Source: Methanobacterium sp.
GTDB lineage: Archaea; Methanobacteriota; Methanobacteria; Methanobacteriales; Methanobacteriaceae
Length of the DNA stretch: 64,000 nucleotides
Assembly: GCF_016217785.1 (NCBI RefSeq)
Contig: NZ_JACRGA010000023.1
Span: 66,103 to 130,102 of the forward strand
Direction of reading: 5' to 3'
Part shown: piece by piece, positions 1 through 9,341 of the stretch
Layout: every line of letters starts with the position of its first letter
Position numbering within the stretch: the stretch's first letter is position 1
Notes under the pieces: model-generated
What the model was told of the DNA's origin: nothing
Database searches by the model: none
What the model saw: the letters and a program-made list of their open reading frames with translations, nothing else
Translations under genes and position numbers: made by a program

Positions 1-110
1 TCAAATATCATATAATAAATCTAAATATCTTTCAATAGAGAAAATCTCAATATCATAAATCTCAGTATTAGTAAATCTCAATTGAGTTTTAATAAGGGGG
101 TATTTTAGAT
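1..110. other. AT-rich leader with short degenerate repeats
   Basis: This stretch before the first gene is very AT-rich. From about position 15 to 85 it repeats a TAAATCTCA-like word three to four times. A run of five G at about 96-100 could serve as a ribosome binding site for the gene starting at 111. No gene or RNA is recognisable. Confidence 0.4.
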
Positions 111-830
111 ATGAGTATTTTTAATGGAAGTTTCAACCCTGATGTGGATAAACTGGAAAGTGAAGGGGACATCAACGGTCTTATTAAAACACTGCAAAAG
201 GGCAATAATAGAAATCGTGCCATGGCTGCCAGGGCACTGGGAAGATTTAAGGATGAAAAAGTAGCTAAAGCCCTTATTGAGGCATTAGATTATGATGATA
301 GTGATGTCCGGTGGAATTCGGCCAGTTCTCTGGGTAAAATAGGAAGTAGTGATGCCATTCCTTTCCTCCTGAAAACACTTCGTGATGATAAATGGTATGT
401 GCGGCTGCAGACAGCAGAGGCACTGGGGGAGATTGGTGATGAAAGAGCATTATTACCCCTTTTAGAATCACTTAAAGATAATAAAATACGCAACAACGTT
501 GCCATTGCCCTGGGTAATTTAGGAGATTCAAGGGCAGTTGATCATTTGATTGATGGCCTTAAGGATGATGATTTTAGTTTCCGCAGTGCATCTGAAGAAG
601 CACTGGGCATGATTGGTGATGAAAAAGCAGTTCCCATTCTCATTGAGGCTTTGAAAGATGAAAATGTTAGTGTTCGCAGGCATGCCGCCGGTGCATTGGG
701 TAAAATTGGGGATGAACGAGCAATAAAGCCACTCTTAGATGCCATGAAGGATGATAAATGGTACGTCCGCCTGCAGGTAGAAGAGGCAATACAGGAACTT
801 AATGCTCGTTTGAAGGAAAATGAAAAATGA
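111..830 (+). CDS. HEAT-repeat (PBS lyase-type) protein
   Basis: This is a 239-residue soluble protein built almost wholly from about seven 31-residue HEAT-like repeats of the phycobilisome-lyase type. Each repeat carries an A-x-x-A-L-G-x-I/L-G-D-x-R/K-A core followed by a V-R-x-x-A-A/V helix (for example around residues 39-60, 66-90, 97-121 and 155-180). In methanogens such proteins are scaffolds for protein-protein interaction. No catalytic residues are visible, so the partner is unknown. It stands alone, with an AT-rich upstream region and a gene on the opposite strand downstream. A second, independent HEAT protein lies at 46266-46844. The fold is clear; the role is not. Confidence 0.85.
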   Translation: MSIFNGSFNPDVDKLESEGDINGLIKTLQKGNNRNRAMAARALGRFKDEKVAKALIEALDYDDSDVRWNSASSLGKIGSSDAIPFLLKTLRDDKWYVRLQTAEALGEIGDERALLPLLESLKDNKIRNNVAIALGNLGDSRAVDHLIDGLKDDDFSFRSASEEALGMIGDEKAVPILIEALKDENVSVRRHAAGALGKIGDERAIKPLLDAMKDDKWYVRLQVEEAIQELNARLKENEK

Positions 831-1085
831 TTTTTCATATCTGTCATAAAAAAATAAGCTAAAAAGATTATACAATAATCATCATACTTGAAATTATACA
901 CTTATAATTAAAATTAAGATATTATCAATTATTTATGTATGATTAAATAGTAACCATATGTCTGCAAAGTTAAATTTAAAAATCAAATCCCCCAGCGAGA
1001 CAGCCTCAAAATAGGCGCATTAAAAAAAAACTTATTTTCATGAAATAGGATTTAAATAGAGTGAAAAAGGGTATATCCATTAATT

Positions 1086-1541
1086 TTAATTTAAATGAAC
1101 AGTTAAAACCGGGCATTTTGAGTTTCTTACCACTTTTTCAGTTACACTGCCTAATAAAAAACGTTCCAATCCTTTTTTTCCAGAAGTACCCATAATCACC
1201 ATGTCTATACCTTCCTCTTCCACGGTTTGTAATATGATATCCTCTGGAGAACCTCCTTTTTGTTTCAAAGTTAATTTAACTTTATCATTGAACTCTTTAT
1301 CTTTTAAATGATTGTCAAAAACTTTTGTAATGATTTCTAATGGATTTTTTCTCTCCTGTCTTAACATATCTTTGACTTTTCGAGTAAAGTCCTCTACAGG
1401 CAAGCTTGTGAGTTGGGTAGTTTCAATGACATTTAAAACTATAATTTCTGCATTATTTTGGCAGGCGATTATTATAGCATGTTCTGCAGCTTTATTAGCG
1501 TACTCTGAACCATCGGTAGGTAAAAGTATTTTTTTGTACAT
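1086..1541 (-). CDS. Universal stress protein (UspA family)
   Basis: This is a 151-residue UspA-fold protein. It opens with MYKKILLPTDGSEYANKAAEHA (given here in two parts: MYKKILLPTDGS, then the helix). The C-terminal nucleotide-loop motif G-T-S-G-K-K-G-L-E-R-F-L-L-G-S-V is the ATP-binding G-2x-G-9x-G-S pattern. A GTG nine bases upstream is in frame, but it sits on top of the GGAG ribosome binding site. The ATG at 1541 is correctly spaced (about 11 bases), so I use it. It is the last gene of a minus-strand unit: Ca2+/Na+ exchanger, Usp, Usp. The context suggests a role in ion or stress homeostasis. Confidence 0.9.
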   Translation of the reverse strand: MYKKILLPTDGSEYANKAAEHAIIIACQNNAEIIVLNVIETTQLTSLPVEDFTRKVKDMLRQERKNPLEIITKVFDNHLKDKEFNDKVKLTLKQKGGSPEDIILQTVEEEGIDMVIMGTSGKKGLERFLLGSVTEKVVRNSKCPVLTVHLN

Positions 1542-1591
1542 ATCAACCACATCTCCAGATTAATTAAAAATCACAAATGCCATTATAAATT

Positions 1592-2035
1592 TTAATGATT
1601 TTTATTGTCTGTTCGTACGAGTAGAACTGTGCAGGGGGCCGAGTGAATAACTTTTTCAGATACACTTCCCAGTAGACGTTTGTCAATCATATTTTTACCT
1701 GTTCCAAGCACTATTAGATTAACATCCTCTTTCTCAGCGGTTTTTACTATTTCTTCGGCTGGATCGCCTTCTAAAAGTAACTTACTGAATTTTGTCATGT
1801 AACGGTTGGGTGAGTGGAATTCCTGTTCCATGTTATCAAGTATTTCCTTGCCAATTTCGGTTAATTCTGAATTCATCATTTTTTTAACCTTTTTAGGCGT
1901 TAAAAATGGTATTGAAGTTTCCACTACATATATACCTATGACTTCTGTCTCTTTTTCCCTTATAATATCCAAAGTGTGTTCCATTATCTCATCTATATAT
2001 TCGCCCATGGTTGCAACCAATATTTTGTCATACAT
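1592..2035 (-). CDS. Universal stress protein (UspA family)
   Basis: This is a 147-residue UspA-like protein, divergent from its neighbour at 1086-1541. It retains the N-terminal MYDKILVATMGEY strand-loop and the C-terminal G-T-G-K-N...L-L-G-S-V-S ATP-loop signature. Its ribosome binding site (GGTGTGAT) lies inside the last codons of the upstream exchanger gene, six bases away, which suggests translational coupling. Archaeal Usps often bind ATP and modulate transporters; a link to the adjacent antiporter is inference from synteny. Confidence 0.9.
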   Translation of the reverse strand: MYDKILVATMGEYIDEIMEHTLDIIREKETEVIGIYVVETSIPFLTPKKVKKMMNSELTEIGKEILDNMEQEFHSPNRYMTKFSKLLLEGDPAEEIVKTAEKEDVNLIVLGTGKNMIDKRLLGSVSEKVIHSAPCTVLLVRTDNKNH

Positions 2036-2041
2036 TTGTTA

Positions 2042-3010
2042 TCACACCAGTAGAGTTAATCTAATTGCAGCATAAGAAATGTAGGTAGTCAGTAATATTA
2101 TTCCCCCACTTCGGGTAAGTTTACCGCTTCTTTTTACTAAGAGCAAGAGTAGTACTGTTACAAAGATCATTACGGGGGCATCGAAGGTTAATGAAAGTTT
2201 TTCTACAGGTATTTTAATGAAAAGTGCGGGGATTCCTATGCCTATGAGTATGTTGAAAGTGTTACTTCCTAGTACTGTTCCTATTGAGAGCTCATGCAAA
2301 CCTTTCATTGCAGAAGATAGGGTTACCACTAATTCAGGTATGCTGGTTCCAATTGCCAGGGTGAAAAGTCCCATAATCATCTCGGGTATTCCTGCAATCC
2401 TTGCAAGCTCAACTCCACTGTACACAAGAATCCTGCAGCCCACAATCAAACCTGCCAAACCTAAAATTACAAAAACAATCTTTTTTTTATCAATAGGCTT
2501 TCTTTCATAGCTTTCATCGGTTTTTTCTTCTTTAATTTTTTCTTCCTTGTATTCTTTTTGACTCTTTATTAAGCGCCATAGGTAGAATATGTAGAGAGCT
2601 ATCATAACTACAGATGCAGTCCAGTTAATATCTCCAAATAACATGAAGAATAGGAGTATTATGCCTGTCGCAAGTGTTACCAGCCCATCACGATTAATTC
2701 CACTTGAATCAGTTCGTATAATCCCTGCAACAGTTGCTGAAATACCCAGTATACCTGCAATGTTCCATATGTTGGAACCTATTACGGTACCCACACCTAT
2801 TTCAACACTGCCAGAAAGTGAAGCTATCACGGCTGATCCAAACTCGGGCAGGGAAGTTCCAATAGCAGCTGCTGTAACTCCCAGTATTACCTGAGATATT
2901 CCCAAAGCCCCACCTATATCCACTAAATTGTCTACAAATAGATCTGCGGATTTTATAACTATGATCAAGGCTATTATTAATGCCCCTATTAAAATTACGA
3001 TTTCAAGCAC
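2042..3010 (-). CDS. Calcium/sodium antiporter (CaCA family, YrbG-like)
   Basis: This is a 322-residue integral membrane protein of the CaCA exchanger superfamily. Two inverted alpha-repeats carry the signature A-I-G-T-S-L-P-E (about residues 49-56) and A-I-G-T-S-I-P-E (about 215-222); their Glu and Ser/Thr residues bind the cation. About ten membrane segments surround a charged cytosolic loop near residues 145-175 rich in Lys and Glu. It starts at GTG (3010) with GGTGG four bases upstream. It is the first gene of an operon with two universal stress proteins. The usual reaction is Ca2+ efflux driven by Na+ or H+; the exact ions cannot be read from sequence. Confidence 0.92.
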   Translation of the reverse strand: MLEIVILIGALIIALIIVIKSADLFVDNLVDIGGALGISQVILGVTAAAIGTSLPEFGSAVIASLSGSVEIGVGTVIGSNIWNIAGILGISATVAGIIRTDSSGINRDGLVTLATGIILLFFMLFGDINWTASVVMIALYIFYLWRLIKSQKEYKEEKIKEEKTDESYERKPIDKKKIVFVILGLAGLIVGCRILVYSGVELARIAGIPEMIMGLFTLAIGTSIPELVVTLSSAMKGLHELSIGTVLGSNTFNILIGIGIPALFIKIPVEKLSLTFDAPVMIFVTVLLLLLVKRSGKLTRSGGIILLTTYISYAAIRLTLLV

Positions 3011-3110
3011 ATTACCACCGGAAGTATGTTTCCTTTCATTAGTATATGAATTTTTATGATAGATTTTTTTTTGCTAATCTACCCCAATAACATTTTATAC
3101 ACGAAAAAAT

Positions 3111-4643
3111 TTAATCTAATTGGTTTAGAGGTATTTTATAGCGTGGATCTTCCCAGTAATTTACATCAATTATTTCTGATGCATCGTCTAAGAGTAGCCT
3201 GCAATCTTCGCTTAAATGTTTAAGATGAACCTTTTTCCCCAATTTTGCATACCTTTTAGTTGTGGCATTTAAGGCCTCAATTCCGGAATGATCCCTAACT
3301 GAGGACTCAGTGAAGTCTATGATTATTTCATTTGGGTCATTTTTGTAATCGAATATTTCTTTGAAAGCAGTTACGGAACCGAAAAATAGGGGTCCAACTA
3401 TTTCGTATTGTTTTACATGATCTTCGTCCAATGTTACTTTAGCATGAATACGTTTAGCACTTTGCCAGACAAAAGCTAACGCAGAAATAATAACACCAAT
3501 AATTACCGCTACTGCCAGATTATGGAATACCACAGTCACTGCTGCCACAATTACCATCACAATCACATCAGTTGCAGGTACCTTTTTTATGATTCTAAGT
3601 GAAGCCCACTCAAAAGTACCTATAGCCACCATAAACATTAATCCCACCAATGCAGCCATAGGTATTTTCTCAACCAGAGAAGCACCACCCAATATAATTA
3701 ATAATAATCCAAGGGCCGCTACAATTCCTGATATTCGATTTATACCGCCAGAAGTGACGTTAATAATACTTTGTCCAATCATGGCGCAGCCCCCCATTCC
3801 TCCAAAGAAACCACAAACAGTGTTAGCAACCCCTTGTGCTACACTTTCTTTATTCCCTCGTCCACGAGTTTCAGTCATTTCATCAATGACGTTAAGCGTC
3901 AACAAACTTTCAATCAATCCAACTAAAGCCATAATAAGGGAATAAGGCAATATAATGGAAAGGGTTTCCAAATTAAGTGGAACTAGAGGAATATGAAATG
4001 CAGGAAAACCTCCTGAAATTGACGCCAGATCACCCACTGTTTTGGTGGGAATTTGTAAACCTATGGTAATAGCAGATACTACCACAATTGCAGCTAGTGA
4101 TGCGGGAATTGCTTTGGTAAACTTGGGTAGAATATAGATAATGGCCATGGTTAATACAACGAAACCTAACATAATCCAGAGCACAGGTCCAGTTAACCAG
4201 GTACCATCAGGGGTTTGAAATTGTGCGAATTGTGAAGTAAAAATAACTATTGCCAGACCATTTAAAAATCCAAACATCACAGGATGGGGTACTAAACGTA
4301 TGAATTTTCCTAGTTTTAAGAATCCAATAGTCATCTGTATGAGGCCCATTAAAACTACAGCTGCAAATAAATATTCAACACCGTGTCTTGCCACCAAAGC
4401 AACAATAACCACAGCTATAGCACCAGTAGCCCCGGAAATCATTCCAGGCCTTCCACCAATTATAGATGTAATTAATCCTATAATGAAAGCAGAATAAAGA
4501 CCTACCAATGGACTTACATTGGCAATTATCGAAAAAGCTATAGCCTCCGGTACAAGAGCCAAAGCCACAGTAGTACCGGATAACACCTCATTTTTAGGGT
4601 TTAAATTCTTTAATTTATTTTTTAGTTTATTCATGAAAGACAT
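3111..4643 (-). CDS. SulP-family anion permease with STAS domain
   Basis: This is a roughly 510-residue SulP/SLC26 transporter. The N-terminal half has the core motif E-V-L-S-G-T-T-V-A-L-A-L-V-P-E-A-I-A-F-S, followed by about 12 membrane helices including G-F-F-G-G-M-G-G-C-A-M-I-G-Q-S. The last ~100 residues form a STAS domain (I-I-D-F-T-E-S-S-V-R-D-H-S-G). Archaeal SulP members carry sulfate, bicarbonate or other anions; the substrate is not determinable here. The frame opens at 4670, but an AGG element is best placed for the ATG at 4643, so that start is preferred with moderate confidence. The gene stands alone. Confidence 0.9.
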   Translation of the reverse strand: MSFMNKLKNKLKNLNPKNEVLSGTTVALALVPEAIAFSIIANVSPLVGLYSAFIIGLITSIIGGRPGMISGATGAIAVVIVALVARHGVEYLFAAVVLMGLIQMTIGFLKLGKFIRLVPHPVMFGFLNGLAIVIFTSQFAQFQTPDGTWLTGPVLWIMLGFVVLTMAIIYILPKFTKAIPASLAAIVVVSAITIGLQIPTKTVGDLASISGGFPAFHIPLVPLNLETLSIILPYSLIMALVGLIESLLTLNVIDEMTETRGRGNKESVAQGVANTVCGFFGGMGGCAMIGQSIINVTSGGINRISGIVAALGLLLIILGGASLVEKIPMAALVGLMFMVAIGTFEWASLRIIKKVPATDVIVMVIVAAVTVVFHNLAVAVIIGVIISALAFVWQSAKRIHAKVTLDEDHVKQYEIVGPLFFGSVTAFKEIFDYKNDPNEIIIDFTESSVRDHSGIEALNATTKRYAKLGKKVHLKHLSEDCRLLLDDASEIIDVNYWEDPRYKIPLNQLD

Positions 4644-4715
4644 AATTATTAACCTATCCATTGACATCATTAAAAATTCAAGTAAATTCTAAATATGAAA
4701 TTTTTAAGGAATAAT

Positions 4716-6491
4716 CTAACTCTCCAAGTAGTAGTATTCTCCTTTATCCTTCTGTACCCGGTCAAGGTAGCTTCCAAACTTGTTTACACGAGGTCGCTTT
4801 GTTTCCTTGTCTCTACGGAATGTTATTCCAACAGAGGACAGAAATTTGTTCATTGCTGATTTAAGATTCATAGGTGGAGATGCATGACCCTGAACTCCGG
4901 GTTCGCCGTTGAAAACCATTGCTCTATCAGAAATGTAATCTATAAATACAATATCATGATCTATGATAATTGCAGCAGCATTTCGACTTTCAACCACTCT
5001 TTTAATTGCTTTAGCTGCTTTTAACCTTTGTTCAACATCTAAAAATGCTGTGGGCTCGTCAAAAAGGTATATATCAGATTCCCGGGAGAGTGTAACTGCA
5101 ACTGAAAGCCTTTGAAGCTCCCCTCCACTCAAATCATTAACATCTTTGTCTATTATAGGTTCAAGGGAGAACGGATTCAATATCTCAGTTTTGAACATGT
5201 TACTACCGTATGTGGGTGCCTTTGTTATGAGTAGCTCCTGCACAGTTCCATCAAAATCCGATACCAGGTATTGGGGTTTATATGCTATAGTTAATTTCTT
5301 ATTGATCTTGCCTTGGTCTGGTTTGGTAACACCTGCAAGAATCTTTGCAAAGGTGGTTTTTCCTATACCGTTGGGTCCGAATGCCGTGATTATCTCGTCA
5401 TGCTGGATTTCACCCCCCTCCACTTCGAGTGAAAATCCATCGTAGGATTTTTTAAGGGACGAGTAATCAGCAAGAACCTCAGCTTCCATTTCCCTATCAG
5501 CGGGTTTCACATCAAAAACTATGGGTTGCTTACGGAACCTGACATTCTCCTCGCGGAGGAAACCGTTAATATAAGAGTTTATACCTACACGAACGCCTCT
5601 CCTGTGAGATACAACACCATAAGCCCCGGGTTGCCCGTAAAGGATATGCACGTAATCAGATATTGCATCAAGTGCTGCAAGGTCATGTTCTATAACCATT
5701 ACAGATTTTCCTGCCTCAGCAAGACTCCTAACAACCTTAACTACATTTAAACGCTGTTTAACATCAAGCCATGACGTTGGCTCGTCAAAATAGTAGAAAT
5801 CAGCTTCTTTAAGGGCTGCAGCTGCAATCGCAACCCTTTGAAGTTCCCCACCACTCAGGTTTGAAACATTCCTCTTGAGTATGGGCCTTAATTCTAAGGA
5901 GTCCATTACTTCTTCCATTGCACCCCTCTCGTTTACGCCCTCCAAGAGGTTTTGAACGTTTCCCTTAACAAATTTGGGAAGCAGATCAACCATCTGCGGT
6001 TTGTGAACAACCTTCAAATCACCTTGTGCTAGTTTTTTGAAGTATGATTGGAGCTGAGAACCTTTAAAGAAGTTCAAAATGTCTTCCCAAAGAACTTCAT
6101 CATCGTATTTTCCAAGATTGGGTTTTAGCTCCCCTGAGAGTATTCTAATGATGGTGGATTTTCCTATACCGTTGGGTCCAAGTATTCCAACCACGGAACC
6201 CTCCGTGATGTTTGGAATCCCGAAGAGTTCAAACATATTCTGGCCGTAACGGTGTATCGGGTCATCGAGAGCTTCTGGCAGGTTAATGATACTCACTGCA
6301 TTGAATGGGCATCTGTTAGTACATATACCGCATCCTGAACAGAGTTCCTCAGATAATATTGGTTTTTTTGTTTTTGAATCTATTGTAATGGTGTCTTCTT
6401 CCATTCTGACACCGGGACAGTACTCTATGCAAACATAGTTGCATTTTTTAGGTCGGCATCGATCATGGTCTAATATGGATATTCTTGTCAA
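4716..6491 (-). CDS. abce1: ABCE1/Rli1 ribosome-recycling ATPase
   Basis: This soluble twin-ATPase splits ribosomes after termination, working with aRF1/aPelota. Two N-terminal 4Fe-4S clusters are visible: C-x4-C-x3-C-x3-C-P near residue 12, then C-S-G-C-G-I-C-T-N-R-C-P near 53. NBD1 has Walker A G-P-N-G-I-G-K-S-T, signature L-S-G-G-E-L-Q-R and Walker B Y-Y-F-D-E-P-T-S. NBD2 has G-P-N-G-I-G-K-T-T, L-S-G-G-E-L-Q-R and Y-L-F-D-E-P-T-A. The frame opens with TTG at 6503, but GGTGATTAA precedes the TTG at 6491, giving MTRISILDHDRC, the family's normal N-terminus. Length (591 residues) is typical. Confidence 0.97.
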   Translation of the reverse strand: MTRISILDHDRCRPKKCNYVCIEYCPGVRMEEDTITIDSKTKKPILSEELCSGCGICTNRCPFNAVSIINLPEALDDPIHRYGQNMFELFGIPNITEGSVVGILGPNGIGKSTIIRILSGELKPNLGKYDDEVLWEDILNFFKGSQLQSYFKKLAQGDLKVVHKPQMVDLLPKFVKGNVQNLLEGVNERGAMEEVMDSLELRPILKRNVSNLSGGELQRVAIAAAALKEADFYYFDEPTSWLDVKQRLNVVKVVRSLAEAGKSVMVIEHDLAALDAISDYVHILYGQPGAYGVVSHRRGVRVGINSYINGFLREENVRFRKQPIVFDVKPADREMEAEVLADYSSLKKSYDGFSLEVEGGEIQHDEIITAFGPNGIGKTTFAKILAGVTKPDQGKINKKLTIAYKPQYLVSDFDGTVQELLITKAPTYGSNMFKTEILNPFSLEPIIDKDVNDLSGGELQRLSVAVTLSRESDIYLFDEPTAFLDVEQRLKAAKAIKRVVESRNAAAIIIDHDIVFIDYISDRAMVFNGEPGVQGHASPPMNLKSAMNKFLSSVGITFRRDKETKRPRVNKFGSYLDRVQKDKGEYYYLES

Positions 6492-6607
6492 ATTAATCAC
6501 CAAAAAATGAGTTTTATTATTGGATAAATCTTAATTGGATAAAACTACCTGGGTGAATTTCTTTCCACCCTATTCTGATTTGGGGTGGATTGTTCAAGGG
6601 TTTCCGG

Positions 6608-7954
6608 CTATTCTCCATTGAACACTTGTGCCTGTCCGTTACGCAGTATGTGAATATTGTTGCCCAGTTTGTATCCTTCTTCTTCGGCCAGTTCTGTGTA
6701 GGCTGTCAGCATTTCCAGGTTGCCGTGGGTGGGTATTAGATGTTTGGCGTTGAGCATTCGTATGAATTCACGGTGGTCTTCCCTTCCTGCGTGGCCTGAA
6801 ACATGGGCATTGGTAAATATTCTTGCACCGCTTGATTTTAGCCTTCGTTCCATTGTATTACGGTTGGCTCTGTTCAGTGGGCTGGGTATGACTGGTGCGG
6901 ATATAACCACGTAATCTCCGGGTTTTACATTGAACATGGTTTTATTGTTAGCAATTCTAGGAAGTAGTGCATCTGGTTCCCCCTGATGGCCAGTTGTTAC
7001 TAAGATGTATTCTGATCGGTTTTCATCTGCCCTTGCAAGAGCTCTGTTAATTGCCTTGGAACCTCCGTACACACCGGTATTATCGGGAAGTTCGAGTATT
7101 CCCAATTTTTCTGCCAGGGTACAGTAGCGTTCCATCGATCGTCCAAGAAGAAGGAGTTTACGGTTGCTTTCATTTGCTATGTTAGATATTGCCTGAATCC
7201 TTTCCAGGTGGGATGCAAAGGTGGTTACTATCACACCGTTGTCTCCTTTCAGGGGTTCTTCCATTATATCCTTGAGAATTATTCTGGCTATCTTTTCAGA
7301 GTGGGTTTTAACCTGATCATGCTCTGCTGCACGGGTTGTGTCAATAATTGCAGCCAGAACTCCCTTTTCTCCCAGTTCTCTGAATCTCTGGTAGTCCGGT
7401 GGCAGGGATAGTGTTTGGTGATTGTCGAATTTGAAGTCGTTTGAGTAAACTATAATGCCCTCAGAGGTGTGAAGGGCAGGTGTCACTGCCTGTGGTATAC
7501 TATGGGTGGTTCGAACGAATTCTAGAGTTATGTCCTGGGATATCTGACACTTTTCACCAGAATTTAAGACTTTAAGAGGATTTTTAAACTTAAATTTTTT
7601 TTCTCCTTTAATGGTTTTCTCTATAAGTGCCATTGTGTAGGGTGTTGCAATTATTGGTGCTTCGTATCTGTGTGCGAGTTTTGCAACTGCACCTATATGG
7701 TCTAAGTGTCCATGTGTGAATACAATAGCCCTTACTTTACCATTAACGTCCTTCATCAATGTGTCATTGGGGATTACACCCCTTTCTATAAGGTCTAAAC
7801 TGTGCATTTTTTCTATATTCGTATCTTCGTGGATATGAAGTCGGTCAAGGTTTATTCCCATGTCAAATATTACAATATCTCCACCTATCTTGATAGCAGT
7901 CATGTTTTTTCCAATTTCCTCATATCCTCCAACTGCAATTACTTCAACACTCAT
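6608..7954 (-). CDS. rnj: Archaeal ribonuclease J (metallo-beta-lactamase RNase)
   Basis: This is a 448-residue beta-CASP metallo-beta-lactamase nuclease of the euryarchaeal RNase J group, a 5'-3' exoribonuclease in RNA turnover. The zinc site is H-G-H-L-D-H at residues 81-86, with later His/Asp ligands in T-H-S-I-P, S-N-D-F-K-F-D, H-V-S-G-H-A-G (about 393) and P-T-H-G-N. It starts with MSVEVIAVGGYEEIGKN after GGAG at the normal 8-base distance. It is transcribed away from the large gap at 8 kb. Confidence 0.94.
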   Translation of the reverse strand: MSVEVIAVGGYEEIGKNMTAIKIGGDIVIFDMGINLDRLHIHEDTNIEKMHSLDLIERGVIPNDTLMKDVNGKVRAIVFTHGHLDHIGAVAKLAHRYEAPIIATPYTMALIEKTIKGEKKFKFKNPLKVLNSGEKCQISQDITLEFVRTTHSIPQAVTPALHTSEGIIVYSNDFKFDNHQTLSLPPDYQRFRELGEKGVLAAIIDTTRAAEHDQVKTHSEKIARIILKDIMEEPLKGDNGVIVTTFASHLERIQAISNIANESNRKLLLLGRSMERYCTLAEKLGILELPDNTGVYGGSKAINRALARADENRSEYILVTTGHQGEPDALLPRIANNKTMFNVKPGDYVVISAPVIPSPLNRANRNTMERRLKSSGARIFTNAHVSGHAGREDHREFIRMLNAKHLIPTHGNLEMLTAYTELAEEEGYKLGNNIHILRNGQAQVFNGE

Positions 7955-8625
7955 GCTACGTTCTCCTTGAACCCTATTTCTCCAACATAGTTGAAAACGC
8001 GTAAATATTCTAATTTCCTATCTGAAATCATTTTTTTTCTTCCTTTTTATATTTTATTAAATTTTATTTCCCTTTTTCACCTTTAAGGCTATTTCAAATT
8101 GATTATCGTGAATTCCTGATTTAATCCAAATTTTAAATGAGTTTATAAATTTTTTTATATCCTTTTTATGTAAACATATTGCCCCTGTTTTATGATCATT
8201 GTCGTTTCATAACTTGGCACTTAGGATGAAATTTTTTAGCATATGAAAAAAAGATTTTAAAAATAACTTAACCCTAATGCTGATAGGATGTTATAAATGC
8301 TAAATTCTTTCTAGAAATGGAGTAATCCATTTACTATAGAAAAATATGTTTAAATTGCAAAAAAAGCTAATTTACATAAACTTAAATAAATATTAGCACT
8401 TTAAGGATTAAATAATTATTTTTTATTTGATGATTAAATTTAAAACAACCTCAATGATAATTTAGTCTCTATTCAAGTAGTTTGTATGCTTACCCATATA
8501 TACTATTTGGTGATAAGAATTTCATGCAGTTTTGTCTTTCCACATTAATGATTTATTTTGCTCAGTGTTAACCTACTTCAAGGAGTTATGGGTCCATAAG
8601 TCTTGATTTCTTTGATGGTCACACC
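7955..8625. other. Long AT-rich intergenic region
   Basis: About 670 bases without a supported gene. Positions 7960-8040 hold the ribosome binding site and probable promoter of the RNase J gene on the minus strand. The rest is AT-rich with many stops in all frames. A more GC-rich block starting about 8577 leads into the decayed gene at 8626-8930. I see no tRNA or recognisable structured RNA. Confidence 0.5.
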
Positions 8626-8930
8626 TCATAAGCAGCTGTCGCTACCTGAGATGATATTTTCTCCTCGACCCATAAAGGAGAGCCTGGCATGAGACAGGAT
8701 TTTAATATCTTTCTTGACTGAACCTCTCAGATATTTCATTGTTTTTAAATAGGTTTTCGCAGTGGTAAGTTTATGGCAGCAATAAGTTGCACGTTGTTCA
8801 TTCACAGCTCTCAATTTATTTTTTAATACCATCGGCTATATTCATGTTTTCTATAATTTTCGTTGGTCCTTTTTTTTCTTAGTTTACGCATTTTAAGTTC
8901 TTCTTTATCGATTTTATCTTTCTTTTTCAT
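8626..8930 (-). pseudogene. Frame-broken small gene, basic product, unknown function
   Basis: An ATG at 8930, with GGAG ten bases upstream, opens a 35-residue lysine/arginine-rich frame (MKKKDKIDKEELKMRKL...) that stops at 8823. A second frame, shifted by one base, starts at 8832 and runs to 8626 (68 residues, including K-L-R-A-V-N-E-Q-R and L-R-G-S-V-K-K-D-I-K-I-L-S). The join lies at a run of six A (on the minus strand), so one indel would restore a single ~103-residue protein. I do not recognise the family. It could be two tiny genes, a pseudogene or a sequencing error. It stands out because the surrounding kilobase is AT-rich and non-coding. Confidence 0.35.
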
Positions 8931-9205
8931 CCAAATACATCTCCATATTTTTTTGAAAAAATTACCCTATTTAGTATTCTTCATTATCCTGAAGAGAGTA
9001 CTTCTATGGTCAAAAAAAGTTCGATTATAACTATTAAATAATCTAAATTCCTTAAATTTTAATGAATTAAAAAAGAATAAGTAAACACTTGGCAGCGATT
9101 TAACAAGAAATCACCAATAATACGAATGATTTTTTTTAACTAATGATAAATTATTATTTAGAAATATATATTTTTCTATTTGGCTGTGGTTGTATAAGTA
9201 ATATT
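8931..9205. other. AT-rich intergenic region
   Basis: No coding frame or RNA gene is supported. Together with the operator region at 9206-9233 and the leader to 9341 it forms the upstream region of the TetR gene. T-rich tracts and several TATA-like words occur, for example near 9165-9200. Confidence 0.4.
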
Positions 9206-9233
9206 AGACCATAAGGTCTAGACCACATGGTTT
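9206..9233. promoter_or_regulatory. Tandem palindromic operator, probably for the TetR gene downstream
   Basis: Two abutting 14-bp imperfect palindromes: AGACC-ATAA-GGTCT at 9206-9219 and AGACC-ACAT-GGTTT at 9220-9233. The arms match in the first copy and differ by one base in the second. TetR-family dimers bind such palindromes, often as two dimers on adjacent sites. The sites lie about 110 bases before the TetR start at 9342, next to AT-rich promoter sequence. Autoregulation is inference from position. Confidence 0.6.
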
Positions 9234-9341
9234 ATATGTTATGGTGATCTACATTTAAGCAGACATTTACTATGATGGAAACAATGGGATGTTATTTTAT
9301 TAAAACACCATTTGATTTTAAAAATCTTTGAAGTTGATTTC

